Positions 16,463 through 26,882 of a stretch of DNA of 64,000 bases are shown one piece after another (within the stretch, counting starts at the first letter, position 1; every line of letters starts with the position of its first letter). Below the pieces are notes generated by a model, which searched no databases, was not told the origin of the DNA, and saw only the letters and a program-made list of their open reading frames with translations. The position numbers were made by a program, and so were the translations under genes. Source of the DNA: Microbacterium sp. SSM24 (GTDB lineage Bacteria > Actinomycetota > Actinomycetes > Actinomycetales > Microbacteriaceae); NCBI RefSeq assembly GCF_025989145.1, contig NZ_JAPDNQ010000001.1:1302001-1366000 (forward strand), given 5' to 3'.

Positions 16463-17653
16463 TCAGGCCGGGCGATCGGTCGCCGCCGGCGGCGCCCACG
16501 GGGACGGATCGGATGCCTCGGCGCCGGCGTCCTCGGATTCCGGCTCGTCGGCCTGAGCGGCGTCGTCCTCACCCTGAGCAGGCTCGTCGGTCACAGCATC
16601 CGTCGCGGGCTCGTCGACCGCAGGGGCATCAGTCTGCGCGGACTCGTCGGGTGCAGCATCCGGAGTCGCCTCCGCCGGCGCGGCGACGTGGTTCTCGGCG
16701 CGCAGATCGGTGCGCCGGATGAGGTCGGGCACCTGCCACGAGCCGTCGAGGAACTCGGGGCGCGGACGGTAGAGGCGCACGAGGTAGTTCCAGCCCTCGG
16801 GCACGGGGATGCTGTTGGGCAGCGTCGCCTCACCCGCCGGCGTGAAGTGGACCGTGATCGAGCCGTCCTCGTCGCGCACGCCGGTGACGCTGTTGACGGT
16901 GTAGCGGTTCTCTGCGTTGGGCTCGAAGTACCCCGCGGCGTTGTACACCGAGACGGACCAGAAGGCGTCGACCGGGACGTCCTTCATGGTGAGGTCGTAG
17001 AAGCCGACGGGCTGCTGCGGGTCGACGCCGACGTACGACGCCTCGGTCATCGGCAGTCCTCCCCATCCGGCGGCGGTGCCGATGAGGTGGCGCACCTCGT
17101 CGACCTCGTCCGGAGCGCCGAAGGTGCGATCGAAGCCGCGAAGTCCGGCGGCGAGGCCGAGCAGTGCCGTGCGGGTGGCGTCGAGCGACGCGATGTCGTA
17201 GTCGGGCATCTCGTACGGGCGAGCGGATGCCGCGTCCAGCGCGAGCAGATCCTGCAGGCGCGCGACCTCGGCGATGTCGTCCGGGTCGGTCGGGTCCACG
17301 AGCGTGCGAGCGGCGACCAGGAGGTACCCGGCGCCGGGCGCCAGCGCCGCGAGATCATGGCTTCCGCCGCCGTGGAGCACCGCGCGGACGAAATGCCCCT
17401 GGTCGAGGAGCATGACGGAGAGGTAGCGCTCCCCGGCATCGGGAACGACGAGGGTCGCGCCCTCCGAGACGTCCACCACCGCGAAGCTGTAGAGGGTGTC
17501 GCGGTTGAGCCGGATCACCGTCTGCGCCTCGATCGCCGCGGGCTCGCGATTGTGGCGGAAGGTGTTCACGCCGCCCGCGTCGCGCTGGATGTCCGCGAAC
17601 ATGCGATCCGTCTCCGCGCGCACGAAGTTGTCGGCGTTCACGTGAATGCTCAT
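16463..17653 (-). CDS. DUF1254/DUF1214 protein with acidic repeat tail
   Basis: 396 residues. Residues 20-115 fit DUF1254 (GGVNTFRHNREPA, NRDTLYSFAVVD, YLSVMLLDQGHFV). Residues about 215-310 fit DUF1214 (VDAFWSVSVYNAAGYFEPN and the YLVRLYRPRPEFL end). Many relatives are secreted, but here no signal peptide precedes MSIHVNADNF. From about residue 325 the chain is a low-complexity Asp/Glu/Pro/Ala/Thr tail of about 70 residues with repeats of DEPA and DAP. The tail is not part of either domain. The start ATG is the one shared by homologues. The gene faces argG across an 89-base gap. Confidence 0.8.
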   Translation of the reverse strand: MSIHVNADNFVRAETDRMFADIQRDAGGVNTFRHNREPAAIEAQTVIRLNRDTLYSFAVVDVSEGATLVVPDAGERYLSVMLLDQGHFVRAVLHGGGSHDLAALAPGAGYLLVAARTLVDPTDPDDIAEVARLQDLLALDAASARPYEMPDYDIASLDATRTALLGLAAGLRGFDRTFGAPDEVDEVRHLIGTAAGWGGLPMTEASYVGVDPQQPVGFYDLTMKDVPVDAFWSVSVYNAAGYFEPNAENRYTVNSVTGVRDEDGSITVHFTPAGEATLPNSIPVPEGWNYLVRLYRPRPEFLDGSWQVPDLIRRTDLRAENHVAAPAEATPDAAPDESAQTDAPAVDEPATDAVTDEPAQGEDDAAQADEPESEDAGAEASDPSPWAPPAATDRPA

Positions 17654-17733
17654 GCGTACACTCTGGCCCACGCGCCGCCTCGCGCGCCATTCGGACACGT
17701 CACACCCGAACGCGCGGTGGGAGCGCTGAATAG

Positions 17734-19301
<1,568 letters not shown>

Positions 19302-19439
19302 CCTGCAGCAGGAAGGCGGAGGCGATCGTCCCGCCGACGAGGAGGAGAAGTATGACTCGGGTCGCGCGTTGTCGAATCGTGTCCCGCCTCCCAGCGGGCT
19401 GGCTCATGCTCTGATCGTCTGACATGCCGCCTCCTCCAA

Positions 19440-20321
19440 TCACGGTCCCGTGCACCAGACCTGCCCGGCCCAGGTCCAGTACACCCAGATGCCCCGACCG
19501 GCCTGATTGCAAAGCGCGATTGCAGAGCCCACGATGAGTGCCGCGCCCGGCATCCCCAAGTATCCGGCAACCGCGGTTGCGATAAGCGAAACGTTGACAC
19601 GGCTGGCGGGCCACCATTCTTTCCCGCCCCACCAATACGTGAACTTGGGGTCTGCGACGATCGGGTAAGAGAATTCCCCTGCGTCATGATCCACCACCTG
19701 GATCAGGGTGGTTCCGGCCACCTCGTAGTGCGTCGGGACGGCGACACCCCGAGCGTCGACCGCCCACGGAGCGCCCGTCGTAACCAGGGGGTCACCGGCC
19801 GCATCGGTGACGATCGCCGACCCGTCGGCTGCGAGCGCGATCGATCCGCCGATCGGCATCTCGATCGGATAGGAGAATGACGTCGACGCGTCGGGTGAGG
19901 CGACCGTGGTCAGCATCTGTACGCCATCCGAGAGCGGGACAACTGTGTTCGCTACGCCATTCCGCGACGGGTAGGTGATCGCACCCGAGTCGAGCGTCAC
20001 CGCCGTGGCGGTGCCATCGAGCGCCGGTAGTCCGATTGAAAGCGACGATCCGTCGAAGTTGAGGTCTACCCCGTCGGCCGGGTCGCGAGGGACACTCGCT
20101 GCCGTCTCGCCGGTCACCACCACCGCGGCCGCATCCGCCGTCGCAGACGCGCTGGCCGCCTCCTCGAGAAGATGTGGGCTGACGTCCGCAAGCGCGTTCT
20201 CGACTTCGGCCGCGGAGACGTTATCGGTGTCGTCCGCCGCGTAAGCCGGTGCGATTGATGCGACCGACATCAGCATCGCGAGCCCCGAGGCCCCGAGCAT
20301 GTATCTCGATCTGCTTCTCAT
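19440..20321 (-). CDS. Secreted protein of unknown function with a Trp/Gly-rich C-terminus
   Basis: 293 residues from ATG 20321, chosen because AGGGAG lies five bases before it. A Sec signal peptide is clear: MRSRSRYMLGASG, a hydrophobic core, then APAYA before ADDTD. The middle (residues 40-210) is Ala/Thr/Val/Asp-rich with beta-type repeats, ending in the motif FSYPIVADPKF, seen in many secreted actinobacterial proteins as the border to a variable C-terminal module. That module (about 75 residues: TYWWGGKEWW, a hydrophobic Gly/Ala-rich stretch, GRGIWVYWTWAGQVWCTGP) has two cysteines that could pair. Such modular ends can be toxins, bacteriocins or wall-binding units; I cannot say which. It lies inside the repeat-flanked segment. 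Confidence 0.75.
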   Translation of the reverse strand: MRSRSRYMLGASGLAMLMSVASIAPAYAADDTDNVSAAEVENALADVSPHLLEEAASASATADAAAVVVTGETAASVPRDPADGVDLNFDGSSLSIGLPALDGTATAVTLDSGAITYPSRNGVANTVVPLSDGVQMLTTVASPDASTSFSYPIEMPIGGSIALAADGSAIVTDAAGDPLVTTGAPWAVDARGVAVPTHYEVAGTTLIQVVDHDAGEFSYPIVADPKFTYWWGGKEWWPASRVNVSLIATAVAGYLGMPGAALIVGSAIALCNQAGRGIWVYWTWAGQVWCTGP

Positions 20322-20418
20322 TTTCGCTCCCTGATCTCCAGCGCCGTCCGTGGTCATCGCACCCGACACGGGGCGTGGTGAGAAATCAGGCTAGGAATCG
20401 GATCACATGAATGACATC

Positions 20419-20430
20419 CACCTATAGGTG
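20419..20430. promoter_or_regulatory. Palindrome upstream of the secreted-protein gene
   Basis: CACCTATAGGTG is a perfect 12-base palindrome about 98 bases before the secreted gene's start. It lies in the lower-GC gap shared with the LuxR-type regulator's 3' end. NarL/LuxR-type proteins bind short symmetric AT-centred sites, so it may be the site for the neighbouring regulator. The assignment is a guess from position. Confidence 0.4.
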
Positions 20431-20511
20431 ACCAATCGTTAGCCGTTCGGCGAGGTCTCTCGATGCACGGCAGCGCCATCGTGACGGCCCCGACGGATCG
20501 AGCGACTGCGC

Positions 20512-21219
20512 TCAAATCGAATCGTCTTGATGCGCAAAGTCCGTACTGAGCGCTCGGATGACGAGTTGCACGCGATCACGCACACCCCACTTCGACATGG
20601 CCCGGCTCAGATGCACTTTCACAGTCGCCGCGGAGACGAACATCTGCCGCGCAATCTCCTGGTTCGACATGCCTTGTACGAGAAGGCCGACGGCATCGCG
20701 TTCGCGCTCCGAGAGCTGCTCGTGATCGAGCAGGCGGCGACGCGGCGCCCATGCGTCGGGAAGGACAAGGTGCTCCAGCACGAGCCGCATAGCGGTCCGT
20801 GAGGCGAACAGGTTTCCAGCGGAGACTTCACGGACGGCGGTCAAGAGTTCGGCGGGCGCGGCGTCCCGCGCGACGACACCGCGTACACCGGAAGCGAAGA
20901 GGTGCACGATCATTTCGGCCGAGCCCGATCCTGCGACGGCAACAACACCGCGCGCGCGTGCCTCCGACCGCAGGACACTGATGGCCGCCTGAGTTGCCGT
21001 TGCGTCAGCCCCCACGTCGATGATCACCACCCGTGCGCGGCTGTCTCGGCAGGCGCGAGCGATCCCTGCATCGCTCGCTGGGCAGTGCTCGATGACGTCC
21101 AACCCTGGTTCCTCGCTCACAAGCCTCGCCAGCGCAGAACTCACGAGCGCATCGGCGGATACTACAAGGACGACCGGGCCTTGATCCGCGACCGGGTCCG
21201 CTGTACGAGGCGTCTCCAC
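20512..21219 (-). CDS. Orphan LuxR/NarL-type response regulator with a degenerate receiver
   Basis: 235 residues. An N-terminal receiver-like domain (residues 15-130) and a LuxR helix-turn-helix (about 165-225, LSERERDAVGLLVQGMSNQEIA and VSAATVKVHLSRAM). In the receiver the phosphoacceptor candidate remains (VVIIDVGA), but the acidic pair after beta-1 is reduced to VSADALV and the invariant Lys is replaced (VVARDAAP instead of LLKDA). It may therefore work without phosphorylation. No sensor kinase is nearby. It probably controls the secreted-protein gene just downstream on the same strand. The upstream gap is richer in A and T than the neighbourhood. Confidence 0.85.
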   Translation of the reverse strand: METPRTADPVADQGPVVLVVSADALVSSALARLVSEEPGLDVIEHCPASDAGIARACRDSRARVVIIDVGADATATQAAISVLRSEARARGVVAVAGSGSAEMIVHLFASGVRGVVARDAAPAELLTAVREVSAGNLFASRTAMRLVLEHLVLPDAWAPRRRLLDHEQLSERERDAVGLLVQGMSNQEIARQMFVSAATVKVHLSRAMSKWGVRDRVQLVIRALSTDFAHQDDSI

Positions 21220-21374
21220 GCGCGCTCCCTCATCTGTTTACGTCCCACCACGTCGGACACATTGTTCGACGTCGGACTTCTGCGACGATAGCAGAATGTT
21301 AGGAAATATCTGCGCGCTCTTTCCTTTCTGGGAAGAGTGGCGCTCTGGAGGGCTGGTTGAGCTCACCGGGATCG

Positions 21375-21603
21375 GCTCACGATGCGCAACCTCGACATCG
21401 CCGACTCGCGCGCCCGCCTCGAGCACTACGCCGCCGCCGGCATCATCGGCGGGGCCGCCGGCGAGCTCGTCGGCCGGGTGACCGCGGGCGAGTCCGACGA
21501 GATCACCGAACGTGCCGTGACACCGGATGCCGCGACCGAGGCCCTCGACGACGCCATCGAAGCAGCATCCGAATCCGCGATGTACGACGCCGGCACCGAC
21601 TGA
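21375..21603 (+). pseudogene. argG: Duplicated 3' fragment of argG
   Basis: It encodes the last 73 residues of ArgG from [18 protein letters not shown] to the stop, with one Glu to Asp change against the intact gene. No catalytic part is present and no ribosome site precedes it, so it should be non-functional. The reading frame is still open, meaning the duplication is young or kept intact by gene conversion. Confidence 0.9.
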
Positions 21604-21618
21604 GCCGCACGGGCCCGG

Positions 21619-21719
21619 CTAGCGAATCCTACCCGTTCGGGCCCACACCTCGATGAGGTAGAGCGCGATCGCGCACCCCGCGAAAAGTCCGAGGATCACT
21701 GTCGGCTGCGATGGGTTGC
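21619..21719 (-). pseudogene. Truncated copy of the 74-aa membrane protein gene
   Basis: Only the C-terminal third (from about NPSQPTVILGLFAGCAI to the stop at 21619) is present. Upstream the sequence changes abruptly at 21720 into unrelated DNA. It marks the right border of the 345 bp repeat. Confidence 0.8.
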
Positions 21720-21910
21720 TTACCGGATCGAGAGCGGGTGCGGAGCCTGTTGGGAGTCAGACCCCGCACCCTTGCACGGTGACCTCGAGTCACGCGCATA
21801 GGCGGCGCCAGCGGATTGGGGATCCGGCGCCACCAATACAAGACGCTCAATCGTCCGGATCGTGACGCATGCGACCCTTTCGAGGGTTCCACCGACGCAT
21901 CCGGACCCTG
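21720..21910. other. Intergenic region between the repeat and the sigma factor gene
   Basis: 191 bases without a convincing gene. I see neither a hairpin with a T-run nor a match to the neighbouring repeats. It would be the native sequence after argG if the upstream segment was inserted. Confidence 0.5.
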
Positions 21911-23671
21911 TCAGGGCTGGATGCCACCACCTTCGGATCCCGATGACCAGACGATCGCGCCGTAGGTCGCTGCCGGGCCGGGGATGCCGGTCTCCGCGTC
22001 GACGTACCGCAGTGTGATCTCGCGCCAGCCGAGCGGGCAGTCCGTGATGTAGTCGTCGGCGCCGGTCCCGTCGAGCGTGATGAGGTGATCGCGGACGACC
22101 CCGTCGACGGCGACCTGGACGAGTCCGCCGCTCACGCCTTCGAGCACGGGGAACGTATCGTCCGTCTCCGCGTCGCCGTCCGCGTCGACCTGCTCCAGCC
22201 AGATCAGGAGGTGGTCGGTGGTGATGATCGGAACGGGGAAAGTGAGCGGCCCGATCGGGTCGCTCGACTCGACTGCTCCTCCGGAATCTGTGTGCTGTGC
22301 GGTGATGCGCATGCCCTGGTGCAGCTGGTCGCCCAGGACCGCGAGCGCGAACGTTCCGTCCTCACCCACCGTCGCCTCCCCCAGGACAGTGCCGAGCTCG
22401 TCGAACAGAGTGACGGTGCCGCCGGGGTCTCCCGTGCCAGCGAGGGCCATCCGCGCAGGGTTGCTCGTGTCGGGCGTTCCGACGTCGAACACGAACTCCG
22501 GCTCCGGCTCCGGCTCGGGCTGGGGGTCGGGGTCAGCGGGCGGACGCTCCGAGCGCGGCGAGCCCGCCGGTGGCGCGGGGACGGAGGGAGTCGGCTCCTG
22601 CACCTCGGGCATCGGCGCGGGCACGACCTCGGGCAGCGGAACCGGGGCTGCCCGCTCCTCTTCCACATCGCGTACGGGATCCACCGACGCGGGCGTCTCG
22701 GCTGCGGGGGGCCGAACGGCCTCGACGACGGCACCGGGTGCCGCGATCGGCGCCGCCTCCCAGGGAGCGCTCACCGCGATGATCGCCCCCAAGACCAAGG
22801 ACAGCCCGCCCACTGTCGCCAGACCGATCCCGACGGCGCTCGGCGGCGCCTTGGCCGAGAGCAACGCGGCGCTGGCACCGGTGCCGCCGTCGAGCGTCGT
22901 GAATGCGGCGGCGCCCGCACCGCCGAGCACCAGCGGAAGAAGCACCGCGCGCAGCTTCGATGAGGCGTGGTCGACCTCGCGCGCGACGATCGCGCAGCCG
23001 GGACAGCGGCGCAGGTGCTCGTCGAAGCGCGGCCTGTCCGGCCGGCTCACGGGGCGGCGCTTCCGGCGCACGAGCTTCTCGCACACCCAGCGGCAGTCCG
23101 CGGGACGACCAGGGTCGGCGATGTGCGCGTCGAGCCACGCGTGCCGGAAGCCGTCGCGCGCGCGCACGGCGAGCGCGGACACGCCGTTCGCGCTCAGGCC
23201 CAGCAGCGGGGCGATCTCGCGCGGCTTCATCCCCTCGACCTCGAGGTACCACAGCACCGTCCGGTGGCTATCAGGCAGGGCGCGGAACGCGCTGATGAGC
23301 AGCGTCCGGTCCGACAGCTGCTCCTCGTGGTCCGGCCCTTCGTTGGGCAGGTCCTCGATGAAGTCGATCGGGATGTCCTTCTGCCTGCCGCCCCATGTCG
23401 CCGCGGCATTGCGGACCGCGGCATACAGGTACGGACGGAACCCGTCGCGGGGTCCGGCACCGTTCCTGATCGCGCTGTACGTGTTCGTGAACGCCTCGCT
23501 GACGAGATCGTCAGGGTCGATCGAGCCGGTGATCGCCCGGGCGGCCCGGCGGGCTGCGCCGGAATGGCGCGCCCAGAGCTCGGCATAGGCGCTGTTGTCG
23601 CCGGCTCGCGTCGCGTCGACGAGCGCGGCATCCGACAGGTCCGATGCGTGCCCGACTGTGACTGTGGTCAT
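21911..23671 (-). CDS. ECF sigma factor fused to a ZAS-like zinc motif, membrane helices and an Ig-like domain
   Basis: 586 residues, far longer than a plain ECF sigma factor (about 180-200). Residues 8-95 are sigma region 2 (LWARHSGAARRAARAITG, DPDDLVSEAFTNTYSAIR). Residues 120-180 are region 4 (ALPDSHRTVLWYLEVEG, KPREIAPLLGLSANGVSALA). Then Cys193, Cys197, His219, Cys223 and Cys226 (HLRRCPGC) form a ZAS-like zinc site as in anti-sigma factors. Hydrophobic segments follow at about 241-258 and 282-301, then a Pro/Glu-rich spacer (310-400) and a bacterial Ig-like domain (about 405-490). The start is set by GGAG six bases upstream. It may be a membrane-held sigma factor carrying its own inhibitor; ECF groups with such tails are known. 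Confidence 0.85.
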   Translation of the reverse strand: MTTVTVGHASDLSDAALVDATRAGDNSAYAELWARHSGAARRAARAITGSIDPDDLVSEAFTNTYSAIRNGAGPRDGFRPYLYAAVRNAAATWGGRQKDIPIDFIEDLPNEGPDHEEQLSDRTLLISAFRALPDSHRTVLWYLEVEGMKPREIAPLLGLSANGVSALAVRARDGFRHAWLDAHIADPGRPADCRWVCEKLVRRKRRPVSRPDRPRFDEHLRRCPGCAIVAREVDHASSKLRAVLLPLVLGGAGAAAFTTLDGGTGASAALLSAKAPPSAVGIGLATVGGLSLVLGAIIAVSAPWEAAPIAAPGAVVEAVRPPAAETPASVDPVRDVEEERAAPVPLPEVVPAPMPEVQEPTPSVPAPPAGSPRSERPPADPDPQPEPEPEPEFVFDVGTPDTSNPARMALAGTGDPGGTVTLFDELGTVLGEATVGEDGTFALAVLGDQLHQGMRITAQHTDSGGAVESSDPIGPLTFPVPIITTDHLLIWLEQVDADGDAETDDTFPVLEGVSGGLVQVAVDGVVRDHLITLDGTGADDYITDCPLGWREITLRYVDAETGIPGPAATYGAIVWSSGSEGGGIQP

Positions 23672-23981
23672 GGTGCTCTCCACGGGCGCCCCCCATGGAA
23701 CCCCCAGTCCCATCCGCGCCCGGAAAGAGGCTAGACCTGTCCGCTGAACGAAACCAGGGAGCGCATTGCGTCAATGCCTGCCGATGCGTGCCCGTTCGTT
23801 ACCGCGTCCTCCCCCGCCGACAGCGGTGAGAGCGTTTCCACAGAAGACCGCACGGGGAGTCGCCGCCCGGGCCGGCCCGGGATACGATTCCACTCGGTTG
23901 CGCGCGACCCGAAATCGCGGAACCGGGGTCCGTGGTGCACGACACCGCGTTTCACCCCTCGCAGATCCTGAAAGACCTTCG
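23672..23981. other. Divergent promoter region (310 bases)
   Basis: It separates the sigma-factor fusion from the penicillin acylase gene. It holds the sigma gene's GGAG ribosome site at its left edge. No clear gene, long palindrome or second ribosome site is visible. The first 30 residues' worth of open frame before the acylase start is Arg/Pro-rich and not protein-like. Confidence 0.5.
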
Positions 23982-26597
23982 ATGCTGAAGACATCCACCG
24001 CGCCCGTCGAGACCATCGAGGCGCCCCCGCGCCGCCGATCGGTGGGCAGGAGGATCGGCATCATCCTTTTCAGCGTCGTCGCCGGCGTCGTCGCCCTCGC
24101 GCTCGTCGCTGTCGCCCTCGTCGCCTACACGGTGCAGCGCTCGTTCCCCCAGCTCGACGGCGAAGTCGCCGTCGCCGGACTGAGCGAGAAGGTCACCGTG
24201 CAGCGCGACGCGCTGGGCATCCCGACGATCACCGCGGCCACGACCGACGACCTCTTCTTCGCGCAGGGATACGTCCACGCGCAGGACCGCTTCTGGGAGA
24301 TGGACTTCCGCCGGCACGTGACCAGCGGCCGCCTGTCCGAGCTCTTCGGCGAGTCACAGCTGCCGACCGACCGGTTCCTGCGCACGCTCGGCTGGCGTGA
24401 GATCGCCGAGCAGGAGGTCGAGGCGCTCGACGACGCCACCCGCTCGTACTACGAGGCGTACGCGGACGGCGTCAACGCGTATCTGGCCGACCACCAGGGC
24501 GCCGACGCATCCTTCGAGTACGCGGTGCTCGGGCTTCAGAACAGCGACTACGAGATCGAGCCGTGGAGCCCCGCCGATTCGGTCGCCTGGCTCAAGGCGA
24601 TGGCCTGGGACCTCCGGTCCAACATCGAGGAGGAGACCGAGCGCGCGGTGATCGCGTCCGACTTCACGCAAGAGCAGATGGACGAGCTCTATCCCGAGTA
24701 TCCCTACGACCGCAATCCGGTCATCGTGCCGTCGATCTCGACCGTGCCCGCTGTCGGAACGGCAGCCGACCTCATCGGCGACGGTGCGGCGGATGCCGCG
24801 ACGGCGTCGATCGAGTGGTCCGAGGTCGACGGTGTCGTCGAGGCGGTCAGCGCACTCGTGGGCGGCATCGGCGAGGGCATCGGATCGAATTCCTGGGTCG
24901 TGTCGGGACACCTGACCGACACCGGGATGCCGCTGCTTGCCAACGATCCTCACCTCGGCGCCTCGCTGCCCAGCGTGTGGCACCAGGTCGGCCTGAAGTG
25001 CCGGGCCGTCACCGAGGCGTGCGCCTTCGACGTCGCGGGCTTCGGCTTCTCGGGTGTTCCCGGCGTCATCATCGGGCACAACGACCGCGTCGCGTGGGGC
25101 TTCACGAACCTGACGACGGACGTGACCGATCTGTACCTCGAGAAGATCGAGGGCGACGACTTCTGGCGCGACGGTGAACTCTTCCCGCTCGACATCCGCA
25201 CCGAGACGTTGAAGGTCGCGGGCGGCGACGACGAGAAGCTCGTGATCCGCTCCACCGTCCACGGCCCGATCATCTCCGGACTGACCGACGACTACACCGC
25301 GATCGCGGAAGACCCGTGGACCGGTTCGGGCGGCAGCGTCGAGGAGCCCGCCGATGTCCCCGAGGGCGAGTACGCCGTCAGCCTGAAGTGGACGGCGCTC
25401 GCCCCGGCGACGACGGCGACAGCGATCTTCACCCTCAATCTCGCTCGCGACTTCGACGACTTCCGGGAGGCCGCCCAGCAGTTCGCGGTGCCCGCCCAGA
25501 ACCTCATCTACGCCGACGTGGACGGCAACATCGGGTATCAGACCCCGGGATCGCTGCCCATCCGCGGCGACGGCGACGGATCGATGCCGCAGCCGGGATG
25601 GGACTCCGCCTACGACTGGAAGGGATTCATCCCCTTCGAGGAGCTCCCCGTCGTCTACAACCCCGACGAGGGCTACATCGTCACGGCGAACAACGCCATC
25701 GTCGGCGAGGACTACCCCTACTTCCTCACGCGGGACTGGGACTACGGCTGGCGCGCCGCGCGCATCGTCGACCTCATCGAGCGCAAGTCCGCGAACGCTC
25801 CGCTGACGGCCGCCGACATGCTCGCGATCCAGGCGGACGACGAGTTCTTCCTGGGCATGCGCCTGTCCGCCGCGTACATGGAGCTGCAGACAGGGCATGA
25901 GGGGACGGATGCCGCGCTCGACCTGCTGCGCACGTGGGACGCCCAGAGCACCGCCAGCTCATCCGCGGCGGCGTACGCGAACGTGCTGTGGGACGAACTC
26001 GCCGACAACCTCTTCGTCGACGGGCGGGAGCATCCGGTGCCGCTGACGGATCAGGCGCGTCTCTTCCTGGTGGTCGACGAGCTGCTGGGCGACCCCGGCT
26101 CGGAGTGGTGGACCAACGAGTCGCTCGGGGTGTCGGGGCAGCAGGAGATGCTGGAGCGCTCCGCGACCGACGCCTATGCACGGCTCGCGAAGCTGCAGGG
26201 CGAGAACCCCGCCAAGTGGAACTGGGGATCCCTGCACGCTCTTCCGCTCACGAGCGACACGTTCGGCGCGTCGGGCATCGCCCCGATCGAGTGGATGTTC
26301 AACCGCGGGCCGTTCGCGACCGGCGGCGGCTCATCCGTGGTGAACGCGACCGGATGGGTGATGGGCGAAGGCTTCTCGACCGTGACCGTGCCGTCGATGC
26401 GCATGGTCGTGGACCTCTCCGACTTCGACGCGAGTGGCTGGAATCACCTGACCGGCACCAGCGGCCACGCGTTCCACCCGAACTACATCGACCAGACCGC
26501 GACGTGGCAGGCCGTCCGCCTGACGCCGTGGGCATACTCGCGCGGCGCCGTCGACGACGCGACGACCAACACCCTGACCCTCGTCCCCGCGTCCTGA
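23982..26597 (+). CDS. Penicillin acylase family Ntn-hydrolase
   Basis: 871 residues. A membrane anchor spans about residues 27-55. The alpha chain follows (GIPTITAATTDDLFFAQGYVHAQDRFWEMD), then the cleavage site before Ser302 in GSNSWVVSG, the autocatalytic nucleophile of the beta chain. Later marks are GVPGVIIGHNDRVAWGFTN and TANNAIVGEDYPYF. Relatives hydrolyse amide bonds of acylated compounds such as beta-lactams or acyl-homoserine lactones; the substrate here is unknown. The start at 23982 gives a short polar head before the anchor. It should act outside the membrane. Length fits the family (750-900). Confidence 0.9.
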   Translation: MLKTSTAPVETIEAPPRRRSVGRRIGIILFSVVAGVVALALVAVALVAYTVQRSFPQLDGEVAVAGLSEKVTVQRDALGIPTITAATTDDLFFAQGYVHAQDRFWEMDFRRHVTSGRLSELFGESQLPTDRFLRTLGWREIAEQEVEALDDATRSYYEAYADGVNAYLADHQGADASFEYAVLGLQNSDYEIEPWSPADSVAWLKAMAWDLRSNIEEETERAVIASDFTQEQMDELYPEYPYDRNPVIVPSISTVPAVGTAADLIGDGAADAATASIEWSEVDGVVEAVSALVGGIGEGIGSNSWVVSGHLTDTGMPLLANDPHLGASLPSVWHQVGLKCRAVTEACAFDVAGFGFSGVPGVIIGHNDRVAWGFTNLTTDVTDLYLEKIEGDDFWRDGELFPLDIRTETLKVAGGDDEKLVIRSTVHGPIISGLTDDYTAIAEDPWTGSGGSVEEPADVPEGEYAVSLKWTALAPATTATAIFTLNLARDFDDFREAAQQFAVPAQNLIYADVDGNIGYQTPGSLPIRGDGDGSMPQPGWDSAYDWKGFIPFEELPVVYNPDEGYIVTANNAIVGEDYPYFLTRDWDYGWRAARIVDLIERKSANAPLTAADMLAIQADDEFFLGMRLSAAYMELQTGHEGTDAALDLLRTWDAQSTASSSAAAYANVLWDELADNLFVDGREHPVPLTDQARLFLVVDELLGDPGSEWWTNESLGVSGQQEMLERSATDAYARLAKLQGENPAKWNWGSLHALPLTSDTFGASGIAPIEWMFNRGPFATGGGSSVVNATGWVMGEGFSTVTVPSMRMVVDLSDFDASGWNHLTGTSGHAFHPNYIDQTATWQAVRLTPWAYSRGAVDDATTNTLTLVPAS

Positions 26598-26882
26598 CTC
26601 CGGGGCGGTTCCTGCGGCTTCAGCGACCCTTCTTCGACCAGGCCGGCGCGAACCGCGACTCGTCGCGTCATAACCGCGGCGGTGGGCGCGTCATGAGAGT
26701 GCACGTAAGTGCCGGACGCGGCCCAGAGGAGAGCAATGAGAATCACGCGGAACAAGCTCGTGCGCGGATACCACGCATAGTCAGAAACGGCGATCGATAG
26801 CCACGAGCGGGATGGCGTCCATTCGAAGCATCCGGCGTCGGCGCCGCCCGCGCCCCCGGTCCGTGAGAAGACGGGCCATCTG
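26598..26882. other. Gap holding what looks like the eroded 5' end of the next gene
   Basis: From 26781 to 26882 the frame of the next gene stays open and reads KHPASAPPAPPVREKTGHL, a plausible cytosolic N-terminus, but it contains no ATG, GTG or TTG. The stop TAG at 26778 ends it. The 26598-26780 part shows no gene I can support. Confidence 0.5.

Larger units (their letters stand above)
21375..21719. repeat. 345 bp direct repeat, right copy
   Basis: Second copy of 18957-19301. The left edge is at GCTCACGATG and the right edge at GGGTTGC. Three mismatches: one in the argG fragment (GAG to GAC codon) and two downstream. Recombination between the copies would delete 2,418 bp and restore a single argG end. 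Confidence 0.92.

Noticed and set aside
19302..21374. Insertion sequence or phage in the argG segment
   Set aside because: No transposase, integrase or terminal inverted repeats are visible.
21238..21426. Short minus-strand frame across the left edge of the right argG copy
   Set aside because: Arises from the antisense of argG joined to the gap; no start signals.
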